Notes: generated by a model not told the origin, from the sequence alone. DNA of 64,000 nucleotides from CAZBSE01 sp964578625 (GCA_964578625.1 CAZODQ010000001.1:212492-276491), one strand, 5' to 3'; positions 1 to 10,300 are shown, counted from the stretch's first letter. Numbers and translations: made by a program.

Positions 1-75
1 ACCCTTTATAATTGCCTCAGAGGATGTCAGCCAGTTGTTAGTTCCTCTGGTACTTTTATAGAATAATTTTGACAT
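1..75 (-). CDS. thrC: threonine synthase, N-terminal fragment (cut by window edge)
   Basis: The minus strand reads from an ATG at 75-73 into an open frame running off the left edge. Its 25 codons begin MSKLFYKSTRG and continue NNWLTSSEAIIKG. The STRG motif followed by a (T/F)SEA-type segment is the usual N-terminus of PLP-dependent threonine synthase, which converts O-phosphohomoserine to threonine. It starts 5 bases after the hom stop codon, so it is the next gene of the lysA-hom-thrC operon. Only the N-terminus is visible, so the call rests on this short motif plus context. Confidence 0.8.
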   Translation of the reverse strand, partial: MSKLFYKSTRGTNNWLTSSEAIIKG

Positions 76-80
76 TGCAG

Positions 81-1409
81 TTAATCTAGATCTTCCACCC
101 TGATCACACTTAAGACCTTATTTACAACTCCAAGTTTTGATATCTCACTTATTGATTTATATAAATTCTTATTGGCTACTTTATGGGTGATGAATATGAG
201 CCTGGCTCCTTTTTTCCTGTCTGCCTGTTTCTGGATCATCGAATTGATACTTACCATATTTTTGCCGAACACCTCTGCTATACTGGCCAGGACTCCCGGC
301 TTGTCTGCTACATCCATAAGTATATAGAATTTGCTTATGGTATCATCTATGGATATGAACTTTTTATCCTCAAAACAGGTGCAGCCGTAGATTACCCCCT
401 TCTTTTCACGGTCAAAGTTCCTGGCGATTTTTATAATATCTCCTACTACCGAGCTTGCCGTGGGTCTGTCTCCGGCACCCCTTCCGTAGCTCATTATCTC
501 ATCAATATAGTTGCCGTAGACATAGACCGCATTGAATGTATCATCGATCGAGGCAAGTATATGACTTGTGGGTATCAGGGCGGGATGGACTCTTGCACTT
601 ATTTTCCCGTCTTCTTCGATCCCTATGGCCAGCAGCTTGATTCTATAACCCATATCCAGTGCATTACTTATATCGACAGATGAGATACCTGATATCCCTT
701 CCTTGTATACGTCGTTTTGTGTAACCCTTGAGTTAAAAGCAATAGAGCTCAAGATGGCGAGTTTGCATGCTGCATCATAACCCTCGATATCCGCCGACGG
801 GTTCGTCTTCTCCGCATATCCAAGCTTCTGGGCTTTTGCCAGTGCATCATCAAATGACAGATTGGCCTTTTCCATTTGAGTAAGAATATAATTTGTGGTT
901 CCGTTGACTATCCCTACGATCTTGCTTATATTATTTGAAGCAAGAGAAGATTTCAGCGGCCCTATAATAGGTATTCCGCCGCCGACACTTGCTTCAAAAA
1001 GTATATCTACATTGTTCTTTTCCGCTGCCGCAAGCAGGCTCCCGCCCTTATTGGCGATAAGGTCCTTGTTGGCAGTCACTACATATTTTCCGGAACTCAG
1101 CGCCCTCAGGATATAATCATATGCAGGGTCTATACCGCCGATTAGTTCAACAACTATATCTATATCTTTATCTTTTAGGATATCATCGGCACTGCTGCTT
1201 ACTTCTATACCTCCGGCTTTCTTTATGGGAGAAGCCTCTATCTTTTTTAAATCTTTTTCTGCGATCCTTTTAATATTAAGATTCTTCTTTATCTTTTTGG
1301 CAATATAGCTTTTTTGCTGCTGTATAAGGGAAAAAACACCGCTGGCAATATAACCGAAACCAATTATTCCGATATTTATGTCTTGAATGTTTTTATTTTC
1401 AATCTTCAT
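81..1409 (-). CDS. hom: homoserine dehydrogenase with C-terminal ACT domain
   Basis: This enzyme reduces aspartate semialdehyde to homoserine with NAD(P)H, the branch point to threonine and methionine. The N-terminal Rossmann motif reads GFGYIASG instead of the common GLGTVGxG. It is followed by TANKDLIA, the EASVGGGIP segment, and NPSADIEGYDAACKL, which carries the catalytic lysine. A C-terminal ACT domain (FYILMDVADKPGVLASIAEVF, shown only in part by its DKPGVL core) suggests threonine feedback control. Total length is about 442 residues, normal for the long form. The ATG at 1409 is preferred; upstream TTG (1427) and ATG (1421) starts are possible. The gene overlaps the end of lysA by 11 bases, which suggests translational coupling, and is followed by thrC. 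Confidence 0.95.
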   Translation of the reverse strand: MKIENKNIQDINIGIIGFGYIASGVFSLIQQQKSYIAKKIKKNLNIKRIAEKDLKKIEASPIKKAGGIEVSSSADDILKDKDIDIVVELIGGIDPAYDYILRALSSGKYVVTANKDLIANKGGSLLAAAEKNNVDILFEASVGGGIPIIGPLKSSLASNNISKIVGIVNGTTNYILTQMEKANLSFDDALAKAQKLGYAEKTNPSADIEGYDAACKLAILSSIAFNSRVTQNDVYKEGISGISSVDISNALDMGYRIKLLAIGIEEDGKISARVHPALIPTSHILASIDDTFNAVYVYGNYIDEIMSYGRGAGDRPTASSVVGDIIKIARNFDREKKGVIYGCTCFEDKKFISIDDTISKFYILMDVADKPGVLASIAEVFGKNMVSINSMIQKQADRKKGARLIFITHKVANKNLYKSISEISKLGVVNKVLSVIRVEDLD

Positions 1410-2724
1410 ATAATTTAACATCTCCAATCACTAAATCTTTATAAGTCTGCCTTTTTATCCACATCCAGCTCTTTCCGTTTTCAACTGCTACCACTGCACT
1501 TTTTAGCTGACTGTTGTAATTATTTGACATAGAATAACCGTAAGCCCCGGTGGTTGCTACCGCTATAAAATCACCGCTTGATACCGGCGGCAACTTTATA
1601 TGGTCTATTATCACATCCCCGCTCTCACAGTGCTTGCCAGCTATGGAATAATATTTCATCTTACTTTGTTCGGTACTGCCGGCATCATTCATCCTGTTTG
1701 CCAGGTAGGCATTATATTTAGCCTGATAGAGCATTGGCCTTATATTATCAGACATGCCTCCGTCTATAAAAATATAGTCTTTTACTTTTTTTATTTCTTT
1801 GATCCCTCCGACTTCATACAGCGTCACACCTGCATTCCCGACAATGGACCTTCCCGGTTCCAGATATATCTTATCCAGTTTTACTCCAAACTTCTTCTGG
1901 TATTTTTTGACTGCATCATAAACTACTCCAGCCAGATCCTTTATACCGGGCGCTCTATCTTCCGGGATATAATTTACCCCCAGCCCTCCGCCTATATCTA
2001 TACTGGTGACTGATACTCCTGATCTCTCTCTTACTTCCTTTATGAACTTTAACATGATCTCTATTAACTTGTCATAACACGACAGGTTGAATATCTGTGA
2101 CCCTATATGGGCGTGAATCCCTATTAGCTGGAGCTGGCTGCTGCTTATATTTTTTACCGCCTCCAGGGCTGCATCACCTTCCAGGCCAAATCCGAATTTT
2201 GACTCTATTGACCCGGTCTGTATATATTCATGGGTACTGACCTTGATCCCGGGATTGACCCTCAACATGATCTTTTGCGTTATATTGTTTTTCCTGCATA
2301 ACTCTTCAAGTGTCTCAAGCTCCATTTGGTTGTCCACCATAAAGAAGCCTGCTTTACTCTCAAGCCCGTATTCGATCTCCTTGCGGGATTTATTATTGCC
2401 GTGAAAATATATCCTTTCGGCAGGAAAACCGCTGTTTATTGCGGTGAAAAGTTCTCCTCCCGTTGATACATCCAGACCCAATCCTAATCTATCCATAAGC
2501 TGGCACATGGCTGTGCATATAAATGCCTTACCAGCGTAAATTATCCCTACTTCCAGATCGGGAAAATTAAAACTTTCCCTGTAGCCCTTACACTGGTCTT
2601 TAATTGTGGCAATATCAAAAATATATAACGGAGTACCGTATTTTTCTTTTAACTTGAGGACATCGACTCCACCTATGACCAGGTGCCCTTCTTCGTTGAC
2701 CTCTGAAGTGATCGGTAGAAGCAC
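1399..2724 (-). CDS. lysA: diaminopimelate decarboxylase
   Basis: This is a fold-type III PLP enzyme that decarboxylates meso-diaminopimelate to lysine, the last step of lysine synthesis. The PLP lysine lies in YAGKAF near the N-terminus. HIGSQI, the glycine-rich DIGGGLG, EPGRSIVGNAG and the active-site cysteine segment GKHCESGD follow in family order. It has 441 residues, as expected. The start is GTG at 2724, with AAGGA six bases upstream. The order argS-lysA-hom-thrC matches the classical actinobacterial arrangement. No lysine riboswitch fits in the 79-base gap upstream. Confidence 0.96.
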   Translation of the reverse strand: MLLPITSEVNEEGHLVIGGVDVLKLKEKYGTPLYIFDIATIKDQCKGYRESFNFPDLEVGIIYAGKAFICTAMCQLMDRLGLGLDVSTGGELFTAINSGFPAERIYFHGNNKSRKEIEYGLESKAGFFMVDNQMELETLEELCRKNNITQKIMLRVNPGIKVSTHEYIQTGSIESKFGFGLEGDAALEAVKNISSSQLQLIGIHAHIGSQIFNLSCYDKLIEIMLKFIKEVRERSGVSVTSIDIGGGLGVNYIPEDRAPGIKDLAGVVYDAVKKYQKKFGVKLDKIYLEPGRSIVGNAGVTLYEVGGIKEIKKVKDYIFIDGGMSDNIRPMLYQAKYNAYLANRMNDAGSTEQSKMKYYSIAGKHCESGDVIIDHIKLPPVSSGDFIAVATTGAYGYSMSNNYNSQLKSAVVAVENGKSWMWIKRQTYKDLVIGDVKLYED

Positions 2725-2803
2725 TTTCTATCCTTCCTCTATATATAAAATCTAACTATTTAAATCAGATTATATGATTAATCAAATATTAATCCAGACT
2801 TTT

Positions 2804-4498
2804 TTACATCTTTTCAGGAGCACTGACACTAAGAAGCTTTAAAGCATTTCTTAGCACACTTTTTACCAGCAGGATCAAAACAAACCTGTCAAGGTCCACC
2901 ACTGCTTCGTCCTTCTCCCCATTTATTACCCTATAATTATTATAAAAATAATGAAACTCCGATGCCAGCCTGTACAGGTACTGCGTTATAAGATGCGGAG
3001 CATTACTTCTGCAGCTGTTATATACCACATCCGAATAAAGGATCATCGTCTTTGCCAGCTGCTTCTCATATTCATTTTTAAACTTTAGTTTTGATGTATC
3101 TGCCTCACCAAGATCATATTTATCTATATCCAGATTACCGGGACTGCTTTCCCTTATATTTTTAATAATACTTTCGATCCTTGCATGTGCATACTGTACA
3201 TAATAGACAGGGTTCTGGTTTGATTTCTGCCTGGCAAGATCCACATCGAATTCCATCGGTGTATCAAAAGAATTCATGCTGAAAAAATATCTCACCGCAT
3301 CTTTACCTACCTCTTCTATCAGATCCCTCAAGTGATAAAGCATGCCTTTTCTCCTGGACATCTTAAGTGTCCTGCCCCTGTCCGTTAACTTTACCATCTG
3401 CCCTATTATCACCGTCATTCTGTCATCTTCCAGTTCAAATACTTTTCCGATAGCTCTCAACCTGTCAACATAACCGTGGTGGTCCGCACCTAAAATATAA
3501 AATAACCTGTCATATCCCCTCTTTATCTTATCCATCATATATAGTATATCGGAAGCAAAGTAAGTGGGGTTCCCGTCTTTTCTTACCAGCACTCTGTCCT
3601 TATCATCCACATACATTGAAGCCTTAAACCATAATGCTCCGTCCTTGGTGTAAATTGCATCCTTTTTTTTTAAATCAGTCAACAGCTTTTTAAAGTTTGA
3701 ATCTTTATAGAGACAGCTTTCATAAAACCACCGGTCATACTCCACACCCATTAAAGCCAAAGTCTCGCCGATATAAGATACCATTATCCTTATGATTTCT
3801 TCTTTAAAAGGTCCTGCATCTACATCTTTTTTCCCGTCTTTTATGACTATGAATCTGTCATCATATTTACTGATCAATCTTTCAACCGCCAGGGATACTA
3901 CTTCCTCAGGATATCCGTCTTCGGGATATTCCGTATCCCTTTTAAAATGCCTTAAATAGAGACACTTTGCGCAATCGCTGAATTTTTCAGCCTGACTCCC
4001 GTAATCATTGACATAATATTCCCTGAACACTTTATAACCGTTTGCGGTATAAATATTTGCCAGGCTGTCTCCCAATGCACCCCACCTGCCGTGGCCTATA
4101 TGAAGATCACCCGTCGGATTGGAACTAACATATTCAAACTGGACACTTTCTCCCTTGCCGCTTGTATTAGACCCGAATTTTTCAACTTTTGCTATAATTT
4201 CCTTCAGGGCCTTCTTTATGAATTCTTCCTTTAAATTGAAATTAATGAATCCCGGCTTCACTATATTTATATCTTCTACCTGGCTCCACCCGGAGATCTC
4301 CTCTGCTTTTATTTTTTCAGCAATATCCATAGGATTTTTTTTCAGTACCGGCGCCAGTATCATGGCAGCATTCGTTGACAGTTCTCCAAATTTTTTATTT
4401 TTTGGCTCTTCAACAGCCAGATTGTTAAGATCTGCCTTGACTACCTTTAACCTGCTTACATAGTCATATAACTTTTTTTTCAGTTCATTTATTACCAA
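2804..4498 (-). CDS. argS: arginyl-tRNA synthetase
   Basis: This class I synthetase charges tRNA-Arg. It shows the HIGH motif in the segment NPTGDLHIGHG (residues 133-136), a KMSRR version of KMSKS in its C-terminal half, an N-terminal tRNA-recognition domain and a C-terminal anticodon-binding domain that ends with LSVSAPEKM. The frame remains open upstream through the tRNA-Thr gene, giving a false extension beginning MSRLPVQVRSS. The real start is most likely TTG at 4498: AAAGGA lies exactly six bases upstream (4505-4510) and the result is 564 residues, a normal ArgS length. It lies 15 bases downstream of the tRNA gene and may be co-transcribed with it. Confidence 0.95.
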   Translation of the reverse strand: MVINELKKKLYDYVSRLKVVKADLNNLAVEEPKNKKFGELSTNAAMILAPVLKKNPMDIAEKIKAEEISGWSQVEDINIVKPGFINFNLKEEFIKKALKEIIAKVEKFGSNTSGKGESVQFEYVSSNPTGDLHIGHGRWGALGDSLANIYTANGYKVFREYYVNDYGSQAEKFSDCAKCLYLRHFKRDTEYPEDGYPEEVVSLAVERLISKYDDRFIVIKDGKKDVDAGPFKEEIIRIMVSYIGETLALMGVEYDRWFYESCLYKDSNFKKLLTDLKKKDAIYTKDGALWFKASMYVDDKDRVLVRKDGNPTYFASDILYMMDKIKRGYDRLFYILGADHHGYVDRLRAIGKVFELEDDRMTVIIGQMVKLTDRGRTLKMSRRKGMLYHLRDLIEEVGKDAVRYFFSMNSFDTPMEFDVDLARQKSNQNPVYYVQYAHARIESIIKNIRESSPGNLDIDKYDLGEADTSKLKFKNEYEKQLAKTMILYSDVVYNSCRSNAPHLITQYLYRLASEFHYFYNNYRVINGEKDEAVVDLDRFVLILLVKSVLRNALKLLSVSAPEKM

Positions 4499-4513
4499 TA
4501 ATTTTCCTTTCGT

Positions 4514-4589
4514 TGGAGCCGACGACCGGACTTGAACCGGTAACCTGCTCATTACGAATGAGCTGCTCTACCAGTTGAGCTACATCGGC
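4514..4589 (-). tRNA. tRNA-Thr (anticodon CGU)
   Basis: A complete 76-base cloverleaf reads on the minus strand. The acceptor arms GCCGATG/CGTCGGC pair over 7 bp including one T-G. The D-arm contains AGCTCAACTGG. The anticodon stem GCTCA/TGAGC encloses the loop TTCGTAA, giving anticodon CGT (threonine, ACG codons). The T-arm is CCGGTTCAAGTCCGG. The discriminator T and the CCA end are encoded. It sits between ricT and argS, immediately upstream of argS. Confidence 0.96.
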
Positions 4590-4612
4590 TGGTCAATTGA
4601 AAATACAGCAGC

Positions 4613-5491
4613 TTAAATCTCCTTGGTTTTATCCTCACTGCTGTCTGCTTCTTTGGCAGCACTGCCGGTGTCCTGCTTTACTTCAACCCGTTCCTTTGTG
4701 ATCTCGACTTCCGAAAGCGGGATGGATTTCCTGATATTACTGTCAAATTCCACAATTACAGACTGCTTTAAGGGTTCGTAACCACAGACTCCGCCGCAGC
4801 CGCAACTGCATTTGACCTTTATGCCTATTTCCGGCGCCTTATCAATAAAGTTTTTATATGAATCATACTCATACTTCAGGCAGCACATTAGTCTCCCGCA
4901 TATTCCGGATATTTTAAAAGGATTCAATGGGAGATTCTGGTCCTTGGCCATTTTTATTGAAATGGATTCAAAATCCGTTAAAAAACTTTTACAGCATAAA
5001 TTCATCCCGCACGGGCCCAATCCCCCCACCATTTTTGCCTCATCTCTTACTCCTATCTGTCTGAGCTCTATCCTGATTTTAAAATATGTGGCAAGCTCCT
5101 TTACCATTTCCCTGAAATCCACTCTTTTTTCCGAGGTAAAGTAGAATATCATCTTACTTTTATCAAACATCACATGTACATTTACCAGCTTCATTTTAAG
5201 TTTATATTTTTTGGCAAGCTGATTAAACTTTTTGAATCCCTTTTCTTCCTTTCTTATGTTTAACTCATCAACCGATAGGTCATAATATGTAGCTTTTCTT
5301 ATAATTCTATTTAAAGGAGTGGTGATATCGCTTTCGCTTATATCAATAGGGTGCACTACGACTTCCGCGATTTCCTTGCCCTCGTCTACATGGCATATGA
5401 CTTTATCCCCCACATCCACTGAAATTCCGGCAGGATCATAATAATGCACCATATCATTTCCTCTAAACATTACTCCTACAATCAAAGACAT
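4613..5491 (-). CDS. ricT: PSP1-domain protein, RicT/YaaT family
   Basis: This protein of 292 residues has the PSP1 C-terminal domain. In Bacillus the homologue RicT joins RicA and RicF in an iron-sulfur complex that affects mRNA processing and sporulation or competence. The core LGPCGMNLCCKSFL and the CGRLMCCLKYEYDSY segment hold the conserved cysteines. An extra cysteine-dense patch (VKCSCGCGGVCGYEP) lies in the C-terminal third and is unusual. ATG at 5491 is preferred over the GTG at 5500, because AGAGGTG lies six bases upstream of the ATG. It follows holB by 12 bases, in the common tmk-holB-ricT order. Confidence 0.9.
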   Translation of the reverse strand: MSLIVGVMFRGNDMVHYYDPAGISVDVGDKVICHVDEGKEIAEVVVHPIDISESDITTPLNRIIRKATYYDLSVDELNIRKEEKGFKKFNQLAKKYKLKMKLVNVHVMFDKSKMIFYFTSEKRVDFREMVKELATYFKIRIELRQIGVRDEAKMVGGLGPCGMNLCCKSFLTDFESISIKMAKDQNLPLNPFKISGICGRLMCCLKYEYDSYKNFIDKAPEIGIKVKCSCGCGGVCGYEPLKQSVIVEFDSNIRKSIPLSEVEITKERVEVKQDTGSAAKEADSSEDKTKEI

Positions 5492-5503
5492 TTGATACAC
5501 CTC

Positions 5504-6571
5504 TTATTTATATATATTCTGTAACTGAAGAAAAATATTATCCAGAGCCAGCTCTGAGTTAATTGAATGGCTAAGATAATTTCTATTCTCTTCAATGACC
5601 TTTATTAATTTAAAAATTTTATCTATTTTAACATTTTTAATTTTCTTGCTTATAAAAAAATAATTCTTTGAAAAATTCATCGTTTTCTCTCCAGCTCCTG
5701 ATTTTACTGCAAGAATGTCTTCAAGCCAGGCAGATATTATATCAAAAACCCTGCTCATACCCAAATTATGAAACTTTTTAATTTTTCTCTTGTTCCTTAA
5801 TTTTAAAATCTCAATATACCTGCTGATGTCACTTCTATCAAAATCGCTTTTATTTATTTCACTGATTTCCTTTTCCTGATCCGCCTTGACGGCTGTTTCC
5901 ACTTTTTTAAGTATTTCAACCAATCTTAAAGTCAGATCAATAGAGGTGGTGGAGGCCTTCCCGCCATCCTCATTCTGCTCTATTATATTTTTTATACCTT
6001 CATCCAGATACTTTTCAATAACTTCAAAATCAGCTCTTTCCGGTCTCTCTTCAATAAATTTAAAATTCCAGCTGTAAACCAGGCACCTTGAAACTACTGT
6101 GGGCAGTATCATTGAGACATCTTCCGTAAGTAATACAAATATACTATCATCATCAGGAGGATCTTCCAGAGTCTTGAGCAGCCTGTTTGCAGCTGGCAAG
6201 TTCATAAACTCGGACTCCTTGATAATACATATTTTTTTGCCAGGGTTGTATGAACTCATGCTTATAAATCTCTGAAGCCTTGCAATTTCTTCTATCCTTA
6301 AAATATTGCCCTCCGGTTCTACAATTAAAACATTGGGATAAACACCTCTTGCCGTATTCCTGCAGATAATACAATCCCCGCATCCTTTATCAGGGCAATT
6401 GACAGAAGCAGCAAATATCAACGCCAGTTTGCTCAGAAGATTCATATTATTTCCACAGAACAGATATGCATGCGAAATATTGCCATTTTCTATCATTCCT
6501 GAAAGCAATCTTATATTTGACTGGTTAATACTGTCTTTGGTCAAAAAATCTATATTTTCAAACAAATCCAT
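5504..6571 (-). CDS. holB: DNA polymerase III delta-prime subunit (clamp loader)
   Basis: This is an AAA+ clamp-loader subunit of 355 residues. HAYLFCG near residue 34 marks the domain start. The Walker A region is degenerate (GNNMNLLS), as in delta-prime subunits that do not hydrolyse ATP. A zinc module C-x4-C-x2-C-x2-C is formed by Cys59, 64, 67 and 70. The LLKTLEDPPDD segment and the SRC motif (TVVSRC) are present. It starts 8 bases after tmk without an obvious Shine-Dalgarno sequence, which implies coupling to tmk translation. The C-terminal part is lysine-rich and poorly conserved, as usual for the family. Confidence 0.92.
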   Translation of the reverse strand: MDLFENIDFLTKDSINQSNIRLLSGMIENGNISHAYLFCGNNMNLLSKLALIFAASVNCPDKGCGDCIICRNTARGVYPNVLIVEPEGNILRIEEIARLQRFISMSSYNPGKKICIIKESEFMNLPAANRLLKTLEDPPDDDSIFVLLTEDVSMILPTVVSRCLVYSWNFKFIEERPERADFEVIEKYLDEGIKNIIEQNEDGGKASTTSIDLTLRLVEILKKVETAVKADQEKEISEINKSDFDRSDISRYIEILKLRNKRKIKKFHNLGMSRVFDIISAWLEDILAVKSGAGEKTMNFSKNYFFISKKIKNVKIDKIFKLIKVIEENRNYLSHSINSELALDNIFLQLQNIYK

Positions 6572-6579
6572 TTTTTAGC

Positions 6580-7215
6580 TTATAAATATTGTTCGACTTT
6601 GCTTTTTACTTCCTTGAATATATCCTCTATATTCTTTTCACCATCGATTACCACAAACCTGTCTTTGTTTCTCCCGGCAATATTTAGATAACCTTTGTAA
6701 ATCTTTTCTCTAAAGTTATTTTTTTCAAGTTCGATCCTGTCTCTTTTTCTGCTCGCATCATCCATTCTCTTTTTACCCTTGTCTGCTTTAACCGATAGTA
6801 AAAAAGTTATATCCGGCGCTATCCCGTCAGTGGCCCAGAGGCTCATATCTAAAATCTTCTCGCTGCCCAGGCCCCTGGCTATACCCTGATAAACTACTGT
6901 TGAATCAAAAAATCTGTCACATATCACAATCTTGCCTTTCCTTAAAGCCGGAGCTATTATCCTTGATACGAGTTCTGCTCTGGAAGCAAGGAAAAGAAAA
7001 GTCTCGGCTTTATAAGACATTTTATGATTTTCCTTATCCAGAAGAATTTTTCTGATCTTTCTGCCGATTTCAGTCCCGCCGGGTTCAATAGCTGTAATAA
7101 CATCAAAACCTTTCTCCTTTAAATATTTGTAAAGAAGCTTTATCTGGGTGGTTTTCCCCGAGCCGTCAAGACCTTCAAATGTTATAAAGAGACCTTTTTT
7201 CATAACATAATTCAT
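6580..7215 (-). CDS. tmk: thymidylate kinase
   Basis: The enzyme phosphorylates dTMP to dTDP for DNA synthesis. The P-loop GLDGSGKT sits at residues 15-22. The DR-F signature reads CDRFFDSTVVYQG, and an arginine-rich LID region (DDASRKRDRIE) follows. It has 211 residues, a standard length. ATG 7215 is taken as the start; ATG at residue 5 is possible. It is the first gene of a tmk-holB-ricT group whose promoter should lie in the 177-base gap upstream. Confidence 0.95.
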   Translation of the reverse strand: MNYVMKKGLFITFEGLDGSGKTTQIKLLYKYLKEKGFDVITAIEPGGTEIGRKIRKILLDKENHKMSYKAETFLFLASRAELVSRIIAPALRKGKIVICDRFFDSTVVYQGIARGLGSEKILDMSLWATDGIAPDITFLLSVKADKGKKRMDDASRKRDRIELEKNNFREKIYKGYLNIAGRNKDRFVVIDGEKNIEDIFKEVKSKVEQYL

Positions 7216-7392
7216 CTTATTTTTTTAAATAAAATATATTTAATAATATCTTAATAAAAGGAATTTTAAAACTGCGTGTAAAAGATTTTACCCGGATATA
7301 TCATAATATGATCTGACCAAAGTCAAAGATCTGATCAGCTTTTATCCGGCCGGATATAATGTAAGTTTAAGAGTATATTAAATTATGTGACT
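7216..7392. promoter_or_regulatory. intergenic region with a CCGGATA palindrome and repeats
   Basis: This is the leader of tmk and the tail of the activase gene. It holds a perfect 14-bp palindrome, TATCCGGCCGGATA (7343-7356). A further direct copy of CCGGATATA lies at 7292-7300 (the other copy is at 7350-7358). Two GATCTGA repeats flank AGTCAAAG. On the minus strand TTGACT (7321-7326) and TATGAT (7300-7305) are 15 bases apart, a possible weak promoter for tmk. No hairpin followed by a T-run marks a clear terminator. Confidence 0.35.
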
Positions 7393-10300
7393 TTATTTCT
7401 TTTTGTTCTTCATATATTCCCTGGCCTGATACATAAATGCTTCCAGACGTGTCTCGGTAGTTTCTTGTTCCAACCCGTCAAAAGCAAGATTCAACCAGGG
7501 TATCTTATAATCTTCTCTTATCCTCTTTGAGACAGCATTAACTATATTCCCGGGAATGCATGTAAAGGGCAGTACATTAATAATTCCATGAGCACCGTTT
7601 TTAATCCAATCAACCGACTTGCCGATACTAAGGGCTGCTTCCCCAAACCACTTTATTATATAGGGCTCGGCATTATCCCAGATATTATAAATACCTTTTT
7701 CTTTATCCTCACGAAGGAAACCTTTAAGCGGCTTTTCCAGCCTGTGGTGGCTGTGTTCCAATAACCTATTAAGCATTCTGTTTAAAACATAAAATCTTAT
7801 TCCCCTTAAAAAATCAAAGGAAAATTCGGTTAGTTTCTTATACTTACTATCTCCTTTTAACTCGCCATTCATCCCAAATAATTTTATAATCTTGTAATAC
7901 AGGTCCGTCTGTTTGGTCAAAATATCTATCTTTCTTGTAGCTGTGGTATGATAGGGCCACTCTCCGAATGTAGGGATTTCAACTTCCCCGCCCTGTGCTT
8001 CCACTCTTCTTATGATCTCATTGTTGCTGTAAGGATGATTTCTGACAAATATCTCACCCACTATACCGATTAAGGGTTTATCTGTCCTGTCGACCGGTAT
8101 ATTTTCAAAGTCTTTTCTGGCATCTTTCAAAATACCGACCATTTTATCCAGTGTTTTTGGCATTGAAACATTTTCCACAGACCAGCACACATCTTCTATA
8201 TATTTCCCGTATACTCTATCTGTTTTTCCTTCTTCCTTCTCATAAGGTCTTGTCTGCCTGAGCATTTTATTAAGGTAATCTACGGCAAAAATGCCGGACA
8301 TCGCTTTTGCAAGCATTATGAAACCTTTTAATCCCTGCATGTCATATTCCTTGTAAAACTGGCCGACTTCCGGAGCTCCGGGTGCAATTATAGGCACATC
8401 TTCATATCCCAATTCTCTGATTATAATTTTCTGCATCTTATTATACTGTCCAAATCGGCAGGGACCGTGCGTCTGCGGCATCAGAAAAGCCACCTTTTTG
8501 GGGTCATTATGCTTGAGTGTTTTAAGAATATCCCCCGTAGTTATGATAAAGGGGTAGCATTCCTTTCCCAGCGTATGTCTTCTTCCAAGTTTAAGTGTTT
8601 CGTCATCTGAATACAGCATCTCCGCATTTATTCCCACCGACTTGAATGCGGATTTAAGGACAACAGCACCGTCGCCCATATAAGGGATATATATAACTCT
8701 TCCCTGGCCTTTCTTGAAAACAGCATCTTCTCCTCTGGTTTTTACCTGGACCTGCGAAAAATCCTTCTTTTTTCTTACATTGTTAAGTGAGTCAATAAAT
8801 GCCTCACACCTGGTTATTACTCCTGCTCCTGCAGAGTGCTCATCTACCTCCAGCTTTAAAAACGGCTTTTCCATTTCCCTTTCAAAATACTGGAGTATAA
8901 AAGAATCAGGACCGCAGCCGAAATTGGTAATATAGACCGGATAAAGCCTGCTGTCTTTATTGATTACCTGTGCTGCACTCATTATTCTATCCCCGAACTC
9001 CCAGTACAGATTCGGCCATTCCTTTGAAAGGTCCACTGAATCCACCGGCAGATAATCGAGGGGTATCACCTTAAAGCCGAGTTCCCTTAATTTCTTAGGG
9101 ACATCCATACTTATTGCCCTGTCACAGCTGTTGTAAGACCGGCTTGTCACTACAATAGCGACTTCATCCTTCTTCAGGCTGCTAAGCACTTCCTCTCCTC
9201 TTTTTTTAATGGACTGGTAAAATTTATTCTGTACAGAATAAGCCTTTGCTATCGCATTCTTTATCGATCTCCTGCTTACCTCCAGTTCCTTTCCCAATTT
9301 AGTTAACTGTTTTTCCTTTATATATTCTTTAAAGCTAAAATTTAGAATAGGTGTAAGTATCTTTACATTTCCCGTATCTATGGCAGACTTTACAATCGAC
9401 CAGGTCCCCTGAATAAAAGGACAGGGATAGCTTCCGGTCCTGTCACCTTTAATATTTTTTTCCTTGGTGGGCATATCTCTGGTAGTGGGTAAAAACAGGT
9501 AATCCACTTTTTTTTCTAAAAGATTCTTCACATGCCCAAGAGTAGTCTTCATAGGAAAACATGTCTCGGCTACCGCATTCTGAACCCCATCATTGATGAT
9601 CTTTTTATTGGTCTTATCTGACAGGACAAGATCAAAACCAAGCTCTGAAAAGAACGCATTCCAGAATGGATAAAATTCATGGGTAAGCATGGAATAAGGT
9701 ATACCGACTTTTTTTGCTCCCGGGTTTTTTTTGGCTTCATAGCAATTCAAAAGAAGGTTTTCCCGTTCGGCAAAATAATCCGGGATATCACTGCCGGCAG
9801 AATCCCCCTTCTCATATTTTTCACATCTTCCGCCATAAAACAACGGAGACCGACCCTTAATGGAAATCCTTTTAATATCGCATCTGTTTGAACAGCCCTT
9901 ACATTCAAAAGAGCTGTGTGAGTAACTTACTCTGGATATATTTTCGAACCCTCTGAATTTTGTTTTTTCAGGAGAATCATCAAGTACCCTGATAGCTGTC
10001 CCTATTGCCCCTGTTACTTCATGGTTTTCGGGAACGATTACTTCTTTACCCAGGTAATTCTCAAAAGCAGCTATTACCGACTTATTGAACGCTACCGCAC
10101 CCTGGAAAAAGATCCTGTTTCCTATTTTTTTTCTTCCCACTACCCTATTTATATAATTCATGGCAATAGAATAGGCAAGACCTGCTAAAATATCTTCTAT
10201 TACCGCGCCTTTTTGGTAATGGGAATAGACGTTTGTTTCCATAAAAACAGTACAGCGTTCCCCCAGATTTAAAGGATTTTTCGCTTTCAGTGCCATATCA

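Noticed and set aside
183..683. 166-codon plus-strand frame opposite hom
   Set aside because: Antisense shadow of homoserine dehydrogenase; no ribosome site or recognisable motif.
2725..2803. Lysine riboswitch ahead of lysA
   Set aside because: The gap is 79 bases, far shorter than a lysine aptamer.
4499..4552. N-terminal extension of ArgS beginning MSRLPVQVRSS
   Set aside because: It is translation of the tRNA-Thr gene and has no family match; a well-placed ribosome site marks the TTG at 4498.
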